Origin: Rebecca billardiae RCC1528
Taxonomy: Eukaryota > Haptophyta
Assembly (NCBI GenBank): GCA_965240325.2
Contig: OZ251235.1
Location: 992,001 to 1,056,000, forward strand
Length of the DNA: 64,000 nucleotides
Reading direction: 5' to 3'
The first letter of the stretch is position 1. The number at the start of each line of letters is the position of its first letter. The notes below the pieces were generated by a model. The model worked only from the letters and a program-made list of their open reading frames with translations. It did not search any database and was not told where the DNA came from. The translations under genes and the position numbers were made by a program. Shown here piece after piece: positions 38,638 to 49,300 of this stretch.

Positions 38638-40447
38638 AGCACACGCGTTCAGTCCGAGCAAAGCCTGGTCGGCGTACGAGCGCGAGCCAGCTCAGACACG
38701 GCACGAGCGCACGCGTGACGGCTCGTACGATGAGCTCGTCGGCTTGGTCATCGGGCTGCTGTCGCTCGTCGCCTCGCTTGTCACGTCACACTCAGCTGAG
38801 CAGAGACATCACTCCCGCCGTTCAGCTGATCGACGAGGACGAGGCGGCCAAGGCGGCGGCGGCTCAAACGCCTGGAGGAGGAGCGCAGGAGGAGGATGAG
38901 CTCCCAGCGGTGAGCCTGTGGGGCCGCGCCGAGGCCAGGCACCGCGGCCAGCGGCTGCAGTCGCGGGTAGCTGCCGGACAGCAGCTCGGCGGCACACGCT
39001 CACTCATACGTCGATCCTCTTGCTCGAGAGTCGAGGCGGCGGGCAAGGTGCAGGCCGCACGCGAGCTTGCTGAGCGTGCGCAGGCCGAGCCGCAGCTGAG
39101 CCCCGAGGGTGCTCGGGACGCCGCGTGCGCAAGCAGGCCGCCTCGCAGCACTTGGTGCGTCGCATAATAACTACGCTGATACTACTACCCGAAAAAATTT
39201 CTTCGCACTGCGTGCGCTTTATTCCCTTTATTATTTTATTCATCCTTATTCGCGTATTAAATGCCGCTTTTCCGCCTCCCCAGTGCGGAAGTGCGCCAGA
39301 ACATGGGAATTCCACCCATCACTCTAAATAAGACTGCTACTGCTACTACCGAGTCGACGCCGCAGATTCACTGACAGACAGAGTCACTTATACTGCTACA
39401 GCAGCATGATCAGTTCACCGGATGACTAATTATAAGCAGAATGACCGCGTTCCGCGGTCCTTTCGTAGAACCAACGTAGTTAGGGGCCCGCGGTGCCGAC
39501 TCTCTAGTCTCTGTCGGCTGCTACTACTAAGAGCCATATGTACTTATTGTATCGTCATACGACGCTGTCTGTCATCTAATATTATATTATAGTCTGACCG
39601 TCGGTGCCAACCATGAACCAACAGTTCGCCTGTGTGAGCAGTGCCACTACTCACTCAGTTGCCGCCCACTCCGCGGGCCCGGGCTGCGGCCCGGGGGCCG
39701 AGCGAGGACTCTGGATCGCCGATGGCGATACCGATTACCGGGCCAGTCCGGCGATTTAACTACTGCCGCATGGGCCATGCCACGTCAAGCCTCATTAAGA
39801 GTCAAGGCTCCGGCTCGCAGCGGCACGTCGGCTTGCCTCGGCAACTCGGCCGGGGCCGATGGCGATGCCCGATGCCGATGGCGATGCCGATGGCAGCCCG
39901 GGGCCGCCACGCCCCGGACCGGAATGGCTGCGCGGCTAGTCCGCCGCGACCCCGGGGGCCGCCCGGCGCCAGCGGGGTGACGGCCAGCCCCGGAGGCGGT
40001 TGCGACCAGTCCCTCGAGTAAGTAACACTAATACCAGGCTCCTGACACCCGGCAATCGTTGTGAGTCGTCTGCGCCCGTTGCTAAGCTAGTGATTCGGAT
40101 TGACCGCGTCGTAGAACTTTCACAGCTGCCCGTGCCGTTTCCGTTTATGCCCGGGGCCTAGAGCTGAATTTCAGCCAATCGAGGCGCTGCGGCGGCGCGG
40201 CCTAGAACCGAGCTAGTTCGAGTATGATTGACCGATCCGGACAGCGGGCACTGAGAGCGGGCGCCAGTCAACGTCGGAGAAATCAATAAAACGGAGCCAC
40301 CGCACACCAAGACATGCACGTCGAGGTCGCCCGATCGCGCTCGGCTCCGCGGCGAGCCCCCGGCCCGGGCACTCGGCGTCGGACTGGAGCGGGCCTGCGC
40401 GCCGCGGCAGCGCGCGGCGCGCGGCGCGCAGCGCGCGGCGGGGACTG
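38638..40447. other. Repeat-derived and intergenic sequence
   Basis: 38800-39170 has plus-strand fragments of a charged coiled coil in two frames (QLIDEDEAAKAAAAQ; RLEEERRRRMSSQ; KVQAARELAERAQAE), probably remnants. 39340-40180 is cryptically simple DNA. A run of GATGCCGATGG-type words lies at about 39855-39895. No intact gene recognised. Confidence 0.45.
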
Positions 40448-40903
40448 TCACTTGTCAGTCGTCTCAGACTCTGACCACTGACACGTCGAGGTCGTCATCG
40501 CGCTCGGCTCCGCGGCGAGCCCGCCGGGCACGGACTGGAGCGGGCCTGCCACGCCGCGGCAGCGAGCGGCGCGCAGCGCGGTGGCGGCGGCGCGGAGTCT
40601 CGGGGCAGCGCACGCGCAGGGTGCGTGAATGAATCTTGCAGCAGCTGCAGGTTGTGCGGCTCCGTCGAGCCCATCGTCGCGACGCGAAGGACAGTAGACG
40701 AAGACCAGCTTGAGTGAGCACGGCCTGCGAAGTGCCGGAGCGAGTCGACCGGGAACAGTCACGGGTCGCGAGTGCCACTCGCCCAGAAGCGACGTCTGCG
40801 TGGGGTGCGCGTCGGGCAGGCCCAAGAAGATGCGCAGCATCATGTTCAGGCCCACTAGGCCCAGCGCCTCGATCACCACCTGCTTCTTCGCTGTGTTGAT
40901 CAT
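40448..40903 (-). CDS. Hypothetical ORF, weak
   Basis: A frame of 151 residues from the ATG at 40903. Only its beginning is protein-like: MINTAKKQVVIEALGLVGLN followed by MMLRIFLGLPD, an amphipathic or membrane-type helix. The rest is Arg/Ala-rich, as expected of chance GC-rich frames. It may be one exon of a spliced gene, since the frame is open upstream too. Family not recognised. Confidence 0.25.
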   Translation of the reverse strand: MINTAKKQVVIEALGLVGLNMMLRIFLGLPDAHPTQTSLLGEWHSRPVTVPGRLAPALRRPCSLKLVFVYCPSRRDDGLDGAAQPAAAARFIHAPCACAAPRLRAAATALRAARCRGVAGPLQSVPGGLAAEPSAMTTSTCQWSESETTDK

Positions 40904-41189
40904 CTTCACTGCCGCGGTTCGCGCCGAGTTTGACTGGCGGCCGCACGCCCCGGCGGCGGGCGCGGCCCGTGTGCTCGCCGTCCTGACGCGGCGGCGGTCC
41001 TGGATGCACTGCGGCACCTGGCCTGAACCCGCGTGCCACGCCACGCGCCGCCGCCGGGCGAGGCGTCGGCGGCGGCCGCCTCCGCCGCCCACGCGGCACG
41101 TCGCGCCATCTGGTGCGACTCCGTGCGAGCACCACGGTCCTGAGCAACCGCTTCAAAATCAAATAGCCTGATCGAGTACCCCCATAAAT

Positions 41190-41492
41190 TAAGATCGAAT
41201 GGAGATAGATAGCGATTACGGTTATCTTTGTTTTGGCAATAATCAGAACTACACGACGAGATAATAGCGCGCGTTTACGGCGGTCTCCATTAGCGGTCGT
41301 AGCTCCCATAGCTCCAATTAAGGGTTTGGCTGGGATCCTTCGTTCGCGTAAGATCGAATGGAGATAGATAGTGATCACGGTTATCTCTGCTTCGGCAAGA
41401 ATCGAAACCAAACGAGATAATAGCGTTTACGGCGATCTCCATTAGGTCGTAGCTCCCGTAGCTCCAATTAAACGGTTTTGCTGGGATCCTTA
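41190..41492. repeat. Two-copy tandem repeat, period 160 bp
   Basis: Copies at about 41190-41342 and 41350-41492. Each begins AAGATCGAATGGAGATAGAT, has an AATAGCG...TTTACGGCG block, CTCCATTAG, GTCGTAGCTCCC and ends GCTGGGATCCTT. GGAGA/CTCC words at each end make part of each unit palindromic. AT-richer than the surroundings; no coding content. Confidence 0.85.
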
Positions 41493-41721
41493 TTATAACA
41501 AGTTTTTGACTCGAAACAATCAAACGTCACTCGGCAAACTCGTACTCCAGCATACACGAAAGACAGGAATACTCACTTGTTTCACCCCCGGGTATCTGAT
41601 CCCACGTCCGTCCATCGACATATGGCGAATTGGCGGGCGCGCTTATTTCGTCAATGCGTCTTGCTAATGCAGAGCAATGGGCCAATGTACCCCTCGAAAA
41701 AGCGAAAACTCACGACCCTCC

Positions 41722-41843
41722 AACAGCCCTTAAAATCGTCCCCCGTCCCCCTTTCTTTGATCAAAAGATCTTTTTGACAACGTAGTGAGGGCCCTCGGCG
41801 AGGGCTGCACGCTACGCGCTCCGCCCTGCACCGCGGGCCATAA
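41722..41843 (-). repeat. Dispersed repeat family R1, copy 2
   Basis: Minus-strand sense starts TTATGGCCCGCGGTGCAGGG at 41843, same order of blocks as 608-490 (GC hairpin, AAAAAGATCTTTTGATCAAAG, GGGACGGGGGACGATTTTAA). About 80% identical over 120 bp by eye. Confidence 0.65.
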
Positions 41844-43013
41844 GAGACGCGGCGACGCACATGCAGCTCACCAGGCCTCAGGCAACGAGATTGATGCGCC
41901 GAGTGACGCTGCCGCTATCTCGGAGGCGCTCAGACTGTCACCGACATCGCCCATGAAGCCGTCGCCGATGGGCGGTAGCGCCGTCGGAAGATTCAATGTT
42001 CAGCCGCCCGCCTGCGAGGCCTGGACGAGGCCGAGGGCTGCAGCCGCCTCGCGGCGTGCCATTAAGCACCCGTCGTCCTCGCCCCACCGTCGTCCACAAA
42101 AACGTCACACAGTGAAAATGATTCAAAATGTCGTCGTCCGAACTGTCCGACTGGGCGCCGATGCGACAGCACGCCGGCAGCAGGATGAGGAGTGTAGTAT
42201 GGAATGTGGAGCCCCAATGTCGGTTGGGGAGGGCGTGTAGGCTGCGGACTCAGTGAGTACTGTAGCCGACGCAGTGACGACCGGCTGGGCCGCCCGGCCC
42301 CGCGACCCGCCCGCCCGCCCGCCCGGGCCGGCGATCGGGTCCGGCGCCTGCTCGTGGCCGTGCTGCATCACACCATCGGTGACGCACGCTGGCGGAGCCT
42401 TAGCTGACCGTCACACACAGTTAGTCAGTCACTACGTTCAGCCTGCTCAGGCTCAGCCGGGTGGCGCCCGTCACTGTCAGCGCCGGCGGCACTCGATGAT
42501 GTAACTCACGCCGTAGCAGAGAATAGTGAATACGAGCTGCACTAGTATCCGGAGGGCTGCGGATGCCGGATAGCAGCGCAATAATATTATTTGCAATGGC
42601 AATAATATATATATATATAGCTAGATATTACGACGATATTATTGATGGTATACATGCGAGCCGCGCAGCGCAGGTAGATCGCGCTCCAGCAGCTCAAGGC
42701 CGCGCTCAAGCCATTCGATCGCGGTTCAGGCTATGCTCTGCCACCAGCGCCGACTTCGTTAAATCGTGTCGATGATCGGCCATCGGGCACTGCCGACGAC
42801 GAATCAGGAGACCTGCGCCGTCCTACCTGTGTCGTTAAATCATAGAATGAGTATGTGCTCCAAGCAGACGACGACAATGACACCGGGAGCCGTAGCGCCA
42901 CCAGCCGGCAAGCCGCAGGCGGGCGCAGATAGAAGTGATCAGTGGCAGATTCAGCCGCCGGTCATGAGACCGTTCTGAAAGTCAAAGTGGCCGTCGGTCA
43001 GTGACAAGTCATG
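41844..43013. other. Intergenic, nothing identified
   Basis: No convincing gene. A short TA run (42606-42619) lies at a local AT-rich patch, with GCCCGCCCGCCCGCCCGG at about 42307-42328. The remainder is mixed and cryptically simple sequence up to the HYD1-like gene. Confidence 0.45.
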
Positions 43014-43532
43014 TCACTGCCTGTAGCCCGCCTTAGCATTTGCCTTCTCCAGATTGACTGCACCTGGCACGACGAACACGTCGCGGCCGAGGTCGGTGCG
43101 GCCACTCTTGCCGTTGACCTTGTCAGCGTCCACACGCACATATGCCTCGACGCGATGTGGGGCTCCGCCCGCGCCGTCATAGTTGTTCTTGAGGAGACCG
43201 TCTGACGACGCTCGCGGTTGCTTGGCCGTGAAGTAGACGCCGCTGCCGAGAGCGCAGTCACCGGCGCTCGAGCTCGGCTGGATGTGGCCGGTCTGACGAA
43301 TCTTGCCGAGCGAGTCCGAGGACGTGTAGTGGAAGAGGTACTTGGGCTCGGCCGTGTTCTGGCGCACAGATGCTTCAATGGCGCCCGAGTACGCGACCGG
43401 GTCGCTGATGGGCCGACCTCTACGCGTGTAGGTTGGCGCGCCGGTGCGTGCATACGCTTCCGGGTTGCGGACGCGCGTGCCGGAGGCGGTGTACACTTCA
43501 GAGGAGAAGCTCCCGCGCGAACCCTTGGGCAT
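43014..43532 (-). CDS. HYD1-like ADP-ribosyltransferase-fold protein
   Basis: 172 residues from the ATG at 43532, intronless. About residues 66-150 resemble the Tox-ART-HYD1 branch of the ART superfamily: FHYTSSDSLGKIRQTGHI, an Ser/Cys loop, then ALGSGVYFTAKQP. In this fold the H-Y-T strand and the G-x-G-V-Y-F-T strand line the NAD pocket. The last part (RVEAYVRVDADKV, DVFVVPGAVNL) gives the closing strands. In bacteria such domains are often toxin or effector enzymes; in eukaryotes they are sparsely distributed. The N-terminal 60 residues carry VRNPEAYARTGAPTYTRRGR and PISDPVAYSG, two related NP/DP-x-A-Y motifs. No signal peptide is visible, so it is probably intracellular. Whether it is catalytic is unknown: the usual catalytic Glu is not certain here. 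Confidence 0.6.
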   Translation of the reverse strand: MPKGSRGSFSSEVYTASGTRVRNPEAYARTGAPTYTRRGRPISDPVAYSGAIEASVRQNTAEPKYLFHYTSSDSLGKIRQTGHIQPSSSAGDCALGSGVYFTAKQPRASSDGLLKNNYDGAGGAPHRVEAYVRVDADKVNGKSGRTDLGRDVFVVPGAVNLEKANAKAGYRQ

Positions 43533-44330
43533 GAGGGCAGGTCGTTTGCTGGCCGATTTCTGCGGGTGGCTGCGGCGAAGCCGCGAAGAAGGAACAAACA
43601 GTACGGTCGTACTCGTTCGGTAGGGTGGACCGTTCTGAGTCACCGGTAGGGGGTGTACAGTCTACTGCGGTGAGGTGCCTACACCAAAGGAACCTTTGCC
43701 TACCAGCAGGTCCTTGGCCGAGCTGGCTCGAGCCTCGACGTGACGCGAGGGGCTGAGATCAGCATGGCCGCCTGGCACTCCCCAGCCCACGCGCGTGCCG
43801 CTTGGGCGGCGGGTCAGGGCCCACGATGGCGGCTGCGGCGGTGGCGCTGGCAGGAGGGGCGTGGTGATTGATCGTGCGCGCAACGCGCAACGCTCACGCG
43901 CCTTCGCCGCCATTCCTCCGCGCCATTCTCGCCAGCTTGCACGGCCGGCGCGGGTGCCCGGCCAGGTCTTCACAGTTGTGAGTTGGCGGCTGAGCCTGAC
44001 TCCTGAGACTGAGTGAGACACTGAGTGCGCTGGCGGGAGCGGCTCCGCCGAGTCCGCGGGCCCCGCGCGCGAGCGAGCGAGGGGTGTCGAGGTCTGTCCC
44101 GGCGCAGAGGACCGACAGACAGTGAGACACTACGGTCTAACCCCGGCAGGTGGCCGCCATCCGCCTCCGCCGGCTCCGGGCGGTAACCGCTCAGACCGCT
44201 GGCAACGCCCTAACGGTCCCCGGGATAAGTTCACTAACTCAGGCTTCTGCCTCAGAGTCACGCGAGTCGAACGTCGGACTCGGAGTCCGTCCGTCAATCG
44301 TCAAGACGAACACGTCAGACGGTCAGTGCG
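43533..44330. other. Intergenic, nothing identified
   Basis: Spacer between two minus-strand genes: promoter side of the HYD1-like gene and 3' flank of the TBC gene. Two short divergent ORFs overlap without coding character. Simple GTCAGACT-like words at about 44300-44330. Confidence 0.45.
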
Positions 44331-46139
44331 TCATCGAATGCAGCGATATGGTGACGTGACAGCGGCCTCTGCTGGTAGTGGTAATGCCGCAAACGCCGCT
44401 GCCACGCCGACACCTGCACCCATCGCTGACGGAGGCGCTGAGCAGCCCACGGCCGCGTCGCCCCGCCGGGCTTCGCCACTGCCACCGGTCACAGCCGCGA
44501 CTGCCGTGCTCGCCACCGGCCCGTCGCGCACGATGCCCGCGCTGCCGCCGCTTGCCCGGACCGTACAGCTGGCGGGCTGCAACGGCCCGCCCGAGCCGGC
44601 CGTCCCCTGTTGCAAGCGCTCGGGTGCTGGCCCCGAGATGTATGCCTCGAGCAGGCACGCGGCGAGGCTGTCGACGCCCGAGAGCGAGGCGCACGTCTCC
44701 TCCTCGAGCCGCTCACTCGCAGCAGGGTGCCCGGCTTCGAGCTGCGTCGGCGCGCGTCGAAGCACCGCCGTCGCAGCGTCGCCTCCTCGGCCTCCTGGCC
44801 CGCAGCGCGCGCCCAGCCGAAGGCCAAGGCCGAGGTTGGGCCGCGCCGCGGCTGCGCCACGTGCGCGCTGCGGCCGATTCTCCTTCCCGCCGCCCGGCGC
44901 GCCGGCCGCGCTGAAGCTGGCAGAGCGCGTGCACGCCAGCTCGGCGCGCGGCGTCGGGGGCTCGCTGTCGGCGCGGCGGCGCGAGCGTGCGCGCGTGAGC
45001 TGCGGCGACGGCGGCATGGTCGCCTGCCCGGCGATGCCGCGCTCGCGGCGCTCGCGCGCGAGCTCCTGGCGTGCGCGTGCGAGGGCGTGCGGGCAGAGCG
45101 GCGCGCAGCCGTGCGTCCCCGGGCTTCCGCCGCCGCCGCCGCCGCCGAGCTGTCGGCTAGCCGGCGCGCACGCGCACGCGCTCGCACTCGTGAGCGGCGC
45201 TGGGTGCGCGTTGGCACGCGCTGCGGCGTCCGGTACGGTGCCGGGCGCGGGGTAGAGCGCGCGCACGAGGGCGCACTCGTCGGACGTGCCGGCTGCGTCG
45301 TCTGCGCCTGCGCGCCCCTCCGCCCCGCCGCCGCCGCCGCCGAACCCCTCCTCGGCCGTGGAGAGCAGCTCGGCCGCTTCGGTGCAGCTGCGCGCGCACA
45401 CGAGCCACATGGCGCGCGCGCCGAACAGCGTGAGCGCGGTGGCGAGCATCACCGCGCCGCCGCCGCCCGGCTCGACCCACTCCTCGTAGAGGATGCAGTC
45501 CCACAGCCGGATACACTGCGCCGGCGCGAGCGTGCCGTGGCCGCACAGCAGCAGCCACCGCGCCGCGACAGCGCCGATTGGCAGCCCGAGTGTGTCGAGC
45601 CGCGCGCACGCGTGCGGCCAGCGCGCACGCGCGAGCGCGTCGAGGAGGGCGAGCTCGAGGTGGAGCGGCACGAGGTCGTGCGCGAAGAGGCCTACGCGCT
45701 CGGAGAGCCGGAGCAGCGCCCAGAATGCCGCCTCCTCCTCCCCGACCACCGCGAGCATGAAGCTGCAGAGGAAGTTGAGCCCTTGCGAGTATCCACCGCC
45801 ATCCGCAGGCGCGCGCGCGTGGACCAGCGCGACGAGGACGCGCTCGACGGCGGCGTGGCTGGCAGGCGGCGTGCACGGCGTGCGGGGCACGTCGGCACGC
45901 AGCAGCCGCGCGTCCGCGTCGGGCAGCCCGTCTGCGCCACCGCTCGCGAGCTGCGCGTACGTGCGGCATGCGCCGCCCGGCGCCGCGCTCGCCGCCGCCG
46001 ACTCATCTGCGCCCGTCCACACGCGCCAGAGCTCGGCGCGCACGGAGGCAGGGATGCCGTCGCAGACGATGCGCCGGAACGCGCCGCGCCGCGCCGCGGG
46101 TGCGAGACGCCACGCGTCGACGTGCGGGCAGGCCCGCAT
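44331..46139 (-). CDS. TBC-domain Rab GTPase-activating protein
   Basis: Intronless, 602 residues from the ATG at 46139. An in-frame ATG at 46223 would add 28 residues, but that DNA is AT-rich and UTR-like. The TBC domain spans about residues 5-265: GIPASVRAELWRVWTGA, then the arginine finger LRADVPRT (Arg86) and the glutamine finger YSQGLNFL (Gln119), both intact, so dual-finger GAP activity is expected. LVPLHLELALLDAL and ARWLLLCGHG, with LWDCILYE, complete the fold. The C-terminal half is low-complexity (Gly runs, Arg/Ala) with a PPSPQLTRARSRRRADSEPP phospho-site-like patch. It would stimulate GTP hydrolysis by an unidentified Rab in membrane traffic. Divergent from the Mpv17-family gene (524 bp between starts). 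Confidence 0.9.
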   Translation of the reverse strand: MRACPHVDAWRLAPAARRGAFRRIVCDGIPASVRAELWRVWTGADESAAASAAPGGACRTYAQLASGGADGLPDADARLLRADVPRTPCTPPASHAAVERVLVALVHARAPADGGGYSQGLNFLCSFMLAVVGEEEAAFWALLRLSERVGLFAHDLVPLHLELALLDALARARWPHACARLDTLGLPIGAVAARWLLLCGHGTLAPAQCIRLWDCILYEEWVEPGGGGAVMLATALTLFGARAMWLVCARSCTEAAELLSTAEEGFGGGGGGAEGRAGADDAAGTSDECALVRALYPAPGTVPDAAARANAHPAPLTSASACACAPASRQLGGGGGGGSPGTHGCAPLCPHALARARQELARERRERGIAGQATMPPSPQLTRARSRRRADSEPPTPRAELACTRSASFSAAGAPGGGKENRPQRARGAAAARPNLGLGLRLGARCGPGGRGGDAATAVLRRAPTQLEAGHPAASERLEEETCASLSGVDSLAACLLEAYISGPAPERLQQGTAGSGGPLQPASCTVRASGGSAGIVRDGPVASTAVAAVTGGSGEARRGDAAVGCSAPPSAMGAGVGVAAAFAALPLPAEAAVTSPYRCIR

Positions 46140-46663
46140 CAGCCCTGGGCCAATGGAGGGTGGGGGGGGCCGGTGGCCGGCATTAATTTTGAAATCCTGG
46201 AGCTGTGGAGCGTGGGTTTTCATTTTCTCGCCGTGATTTTGTTTTCGACGAGACCGGAGTTTCAACCGCGGGATGGCCCGCCGTTCAAACCCGCAAACGT
46301 CAATTTGCACCCTTTCGAGATTTGGGGCACGCGGCCCCAAACCTCGGCGCCAGCGCCCACGTGGCCGTTCAACGAAACTTCTGCCTTCTCATATGCGTTT
46401 GTAGGCCCTCTTATGCGACCCAGCGTGTTTCGTTGTGCTGATCTCCACGTGGCAAACGCAATCTCCGAGGGAACCCCGCGCTCTGCACCGTCCCGCCCGG
46501 TAAGCCACACGCGTTTGCGACCAGTGAAAGAGGTGGCGGATCGCCCAAGCGCTCGTGAGCAAGGAGGAGGACCACCAGTGCCGAGTCCCCCAGCGTATGG
46601 CAACGGGGACGGACGCGCGCACCCTGGACCACAACTCCCTCTCGAGAAATCGCACGCACAGCC

Positions 46664-47518
46664 ATGGCGCCGCACTTCGCGCTCGCCGCGCTGCTCGCGT
46701 CCGCTGGCAGCACAGACATTCGACCGGGCTCGATGCTCGGCTCGTTTAAGCCGCCCAGCGCGAGGTCAGGCGCGCCGCGCGTGGGATCGTCGCAGGTTCG
46801 CGGCGTGGGGCAGGGCGTGACATGGCAGTCCCTCTTCGTCCGACCGCGCGAGCCGCCTCAGCCTCCATGGGAGCGATTCGCGAGCACGTGGGAGTCGAAG
46901 TGGGGAGCGATCAGCCACGGGCACGTGCTGCAAGAATCGATCGCTGCGTCGACGCTGCAGGTGCTCGGCGAGGTGGGCGCGCAGCTCATCCTGGGGTACG
47001 ACGTGAACTCGCTCGACTGGGAGCGCATCGCCACGCGCGCCTCCGCCGCCGGCCTGTGGTACGCCGTCTGGATGTCGCGGTACGTGCACGCGATCGACGC
47101 GGTCGAGGAGGTCGCGCCCGACGCGATGGGCGAGGGCGCGGGGACGAAGGGCGAGATGCTCTCGGTGGGCGTGCGCACCGCGATCGACAACTTCGTGAGC
47201 ACGCCGCTCCTCTACTTCCCCTTCTTCCACGTCTTCACCGGCATGCTCCTCGAGCACTCCACCCTCACGCAGTGCCTGCAGACGTACCAGTCCGTCTGGC
47301 TGCAGGAGAACGAGTCCTCTGCGATGATGTACATCCCGGCGCAGATCGCCAACTTCGCGGTGGTGCCGCAGAAGTACCGCGCGCCGTTCCTGTTCAGCGT
47401 CGACTTCTGCTGGGCCATCGTCTGGGCGCTGCTCCTCACGCCGCACCCCGACGCGGTCGACGCCGCCTCCGCCGCCGCCGAGACCGTCAGCGCGATCGCG
47501 GCCGCGAGCGGCGCATAG
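46664..47518 (+). CDS. Mpv17/PMP22 family membrane protein
   Basis: Intronless, 284 residues, ATG at 46664 (gccATGG). Residues 1-65 form an N-terminal extension, first hydrophobic (FALAALLAS) then Ser/Arg/Gly-rich, suggesting import into an organelle, possibly the plastid. The family core starts near residue 70. In place of the usual N-terminal family motif it has WERFASTWESKWGA and SIAASTLQVLGEVGAQ. The diagnostic end is present: DNFVSTPLLYFPFFHVFTG, then MMYIPAQIANFAVVPQKYRA and WAIVWALLLTP, corresponding to the conserved W.PAQ..NF..VP...R......W...LS. The family forms small channels or modulators in the peroxisomal, mitochondrial inner or plastid membrane. Divergent from the TBC gene. Confidence 0.9.
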   Translation: MAPHFALAALLASAGSTDIRPGSMLGSFKPPSARSGAPRVGSSQVRGVGQGVTWQSLFVRPREPPQPPWERFASTWESKWGAISHGHVLQESIAASTLQVLGEVGAQLILGYDVNSLDWERIATRASAAGLWYAVWMSRYVHAIDAVEEVAPDAMGEGAGTKGEMLSVGVRTAIDNFVSTPLLYFPFFHVFTGMLLEHSTLTQCLQTYQSVWLQENESSAMMYIPAQIANFAVVPQKYRAPFLFSVDFCWAIVWALLLTPHPDAVDAASAAAETVSAIAAASGA

Positions 47519-48819
47519 CGACACGCCCGCCGCATGTACACCACCCGACGACCACCTCGCCACACGCACGCGCTCGAGTTGCACACGCACCGCGCGCGCG
47601 CGAGGAGAGCCTCGCGCGCGCAGAGGCCTGCCCGCGCGGCGCCCCTCGCCCCTCCGTCCTCGACCGAGCTCCGGCCGCGCATGCAGCGACCCTGCTGCCG
47701 GCCTGCTGCCGCCTCCCTCCGTCAAACACCTTCTCGCTCGACCGGAGCCACCGCCGACATTTTTCACCGACTCGGTCCGGGCGCCGGTGATGCCCGGACG
47801 CGCCTTTTCTGCCGAACGCGACGCGGACGCGGGGTGGCTGTCTGCCGACCGCGCCCCGCGCCATCAGGCCGCCGCTCACCTGTACACCACTCCCGGTTGA
47901 CATGCGCCGCTGTGTCGCCGCATGTCACCGACCGCGACCGCCAACATCACTCATTCGCATTGCCGCGGATGCCGATGCAGCACCACTGTCCACTCGACCT
48001 CTGTCTCAACATGTGACCCGCTACCACCACAGTGACGCAGTCCGCCCCAAGTAGTACCCACCTTTGTACAAAGTTGTATCCAGTCTCATAGTGACAATTT
48101 TTTTAAAATTCAGAAAAAGTTCCGGGCGGCCAAGTGCTCCGAAGTCATGCACTAGGATCACCTAGATTACCGAAGGCGAAGACACACTACACTAGTTTAT
48201 AGTTAGTAGCCGTAGTAGTTACAGAGTCACTCAGTCAGGCTCACTTACGGTACTTATCAGTATTATTTTGCCGCTGATGAAATAGTAACTGACAGCAGCA
48301 CGCGGGCACCGCCCCGGCCGACCGTGCGCGCACCGCCACCGGGCCCAGTGTCAGGGCTCTGACGGCCTCCGCCTCCGACTCGCCGTCGGACGTCCGCGTC
48401 GTACTGCCAGACGTACTCACTCGGTACTGGCGAGTGGCGAGCCCAGGCTGCCCAGCGGCCGGGCCGCTGCGTTTTTTGTCGGGCCTGGGCCGCAACCCGC
48501 GAACAATTCACGCTTTTTTTCGCGATGCCCGCGGTTCTGCCTTCCCATTGGTCGGTCGATGGATCATCTCAACTTCTCCCGGGACAAAGTGAGACATATT
48601 ATCTCAATAGCATCTTTATGAATCTTTGGAATCAAAGCTGAAAGAGCCAATCGTCATCCCGAAAGGCACGATGATGCCGATTCGGCCTAGCTGCAATCTT
48701 GTTAGCATCTCGGCCACTGTTCGCTGGATTTGTGCGGGTTTCTCAGCGGTCGAAGGGGTCTCAAGCAAAGTTGAAGGCTTGCGGGAGCGGAAAACTAGGA
48801 GACCGCGGCGAAGTGGCGA
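47519..48819. other. Intergenic, nothing identified
   Basis: 47519-48030 is the 3' flank of the Mpv17-family gene, GC-rich with no exon seen. 48030-48260 is AT-richer, with a (T)7-(A)4 patch at 48098. 48600-48800 has a G/A-rich plus-strand ORF without family match. Confidence 0.45.
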
Positions 48820-49300
48820 CAGCTTGCGAAGGGCGTCCACGATGGGCCATACGGCTTACTGTGCAAGGCAACTCGTGCGGGATCGGGCGCGTACGGCGAC
48901 GTTTGCATGGTCGTCAATGCGCAGGGTGGGCGGCCTGCGGTGAAACTCACACGACGCCCGACCGCTGGCAACCACACCGCCGTCAGGCCGAGCTTGGCCG
49001 CACCCCGCGTGCGGCGTGGACCGGCCGCCGAGTGGCTTGCGGCCCGCTCAGCACGTACGTCGTCTCACGCATCGGGCCGAAGCAGAAGCGGCGGTACATG
49101 AAGCTGGCAGACTCGGTCATGGAGTGCTTGTCGGTGCCGTCGAACGTCCACCCACCGACGTCCGTGCCGATGCCAAACTCCTTCTGCTGGCATCCGAGGC
49201 ACTCGATGATCACGCCCTTCGCCTTCGGCTTGTGGAGGCGTCCACGGCGTACCCGTATTGATTGGGACAGGCGATGCGCGAGGACAGCTGAGGGCAAGCC
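48820..49300 (+). pseudogene. Decayed protein-kinase-like N-lobe, plus orientation
   Basis: The plus strand reads AGSGAYGDVCMVVNAQGGRP AVKLTRR at about 48880-48960, like a kinase glycine loop (GxGxYGxV), beta-2 and the beta-3 A-V-K lysine. The frame then breaks, and a partly matching continuation ends near VEASTAYPY and a stop at about 49258. The same order of elements occurs on the minus strand at 51130-50790, so both descend from one sequence. The intervening 49090-49230 is open on both strands (minus: GCQQKEFGIGTDVGGWTFDG) and unassigned. Confidence 0.4.

Noticed and set aside
44610-46820. 736-codon plus-strand frame
   Set aside because: It is antisense to the TBC-domain gene, whose catalytic motifs are intact, and reads into the Mpv17-family gene's promoter. 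Arg/Ala-rich composition is typical of shadow frames.
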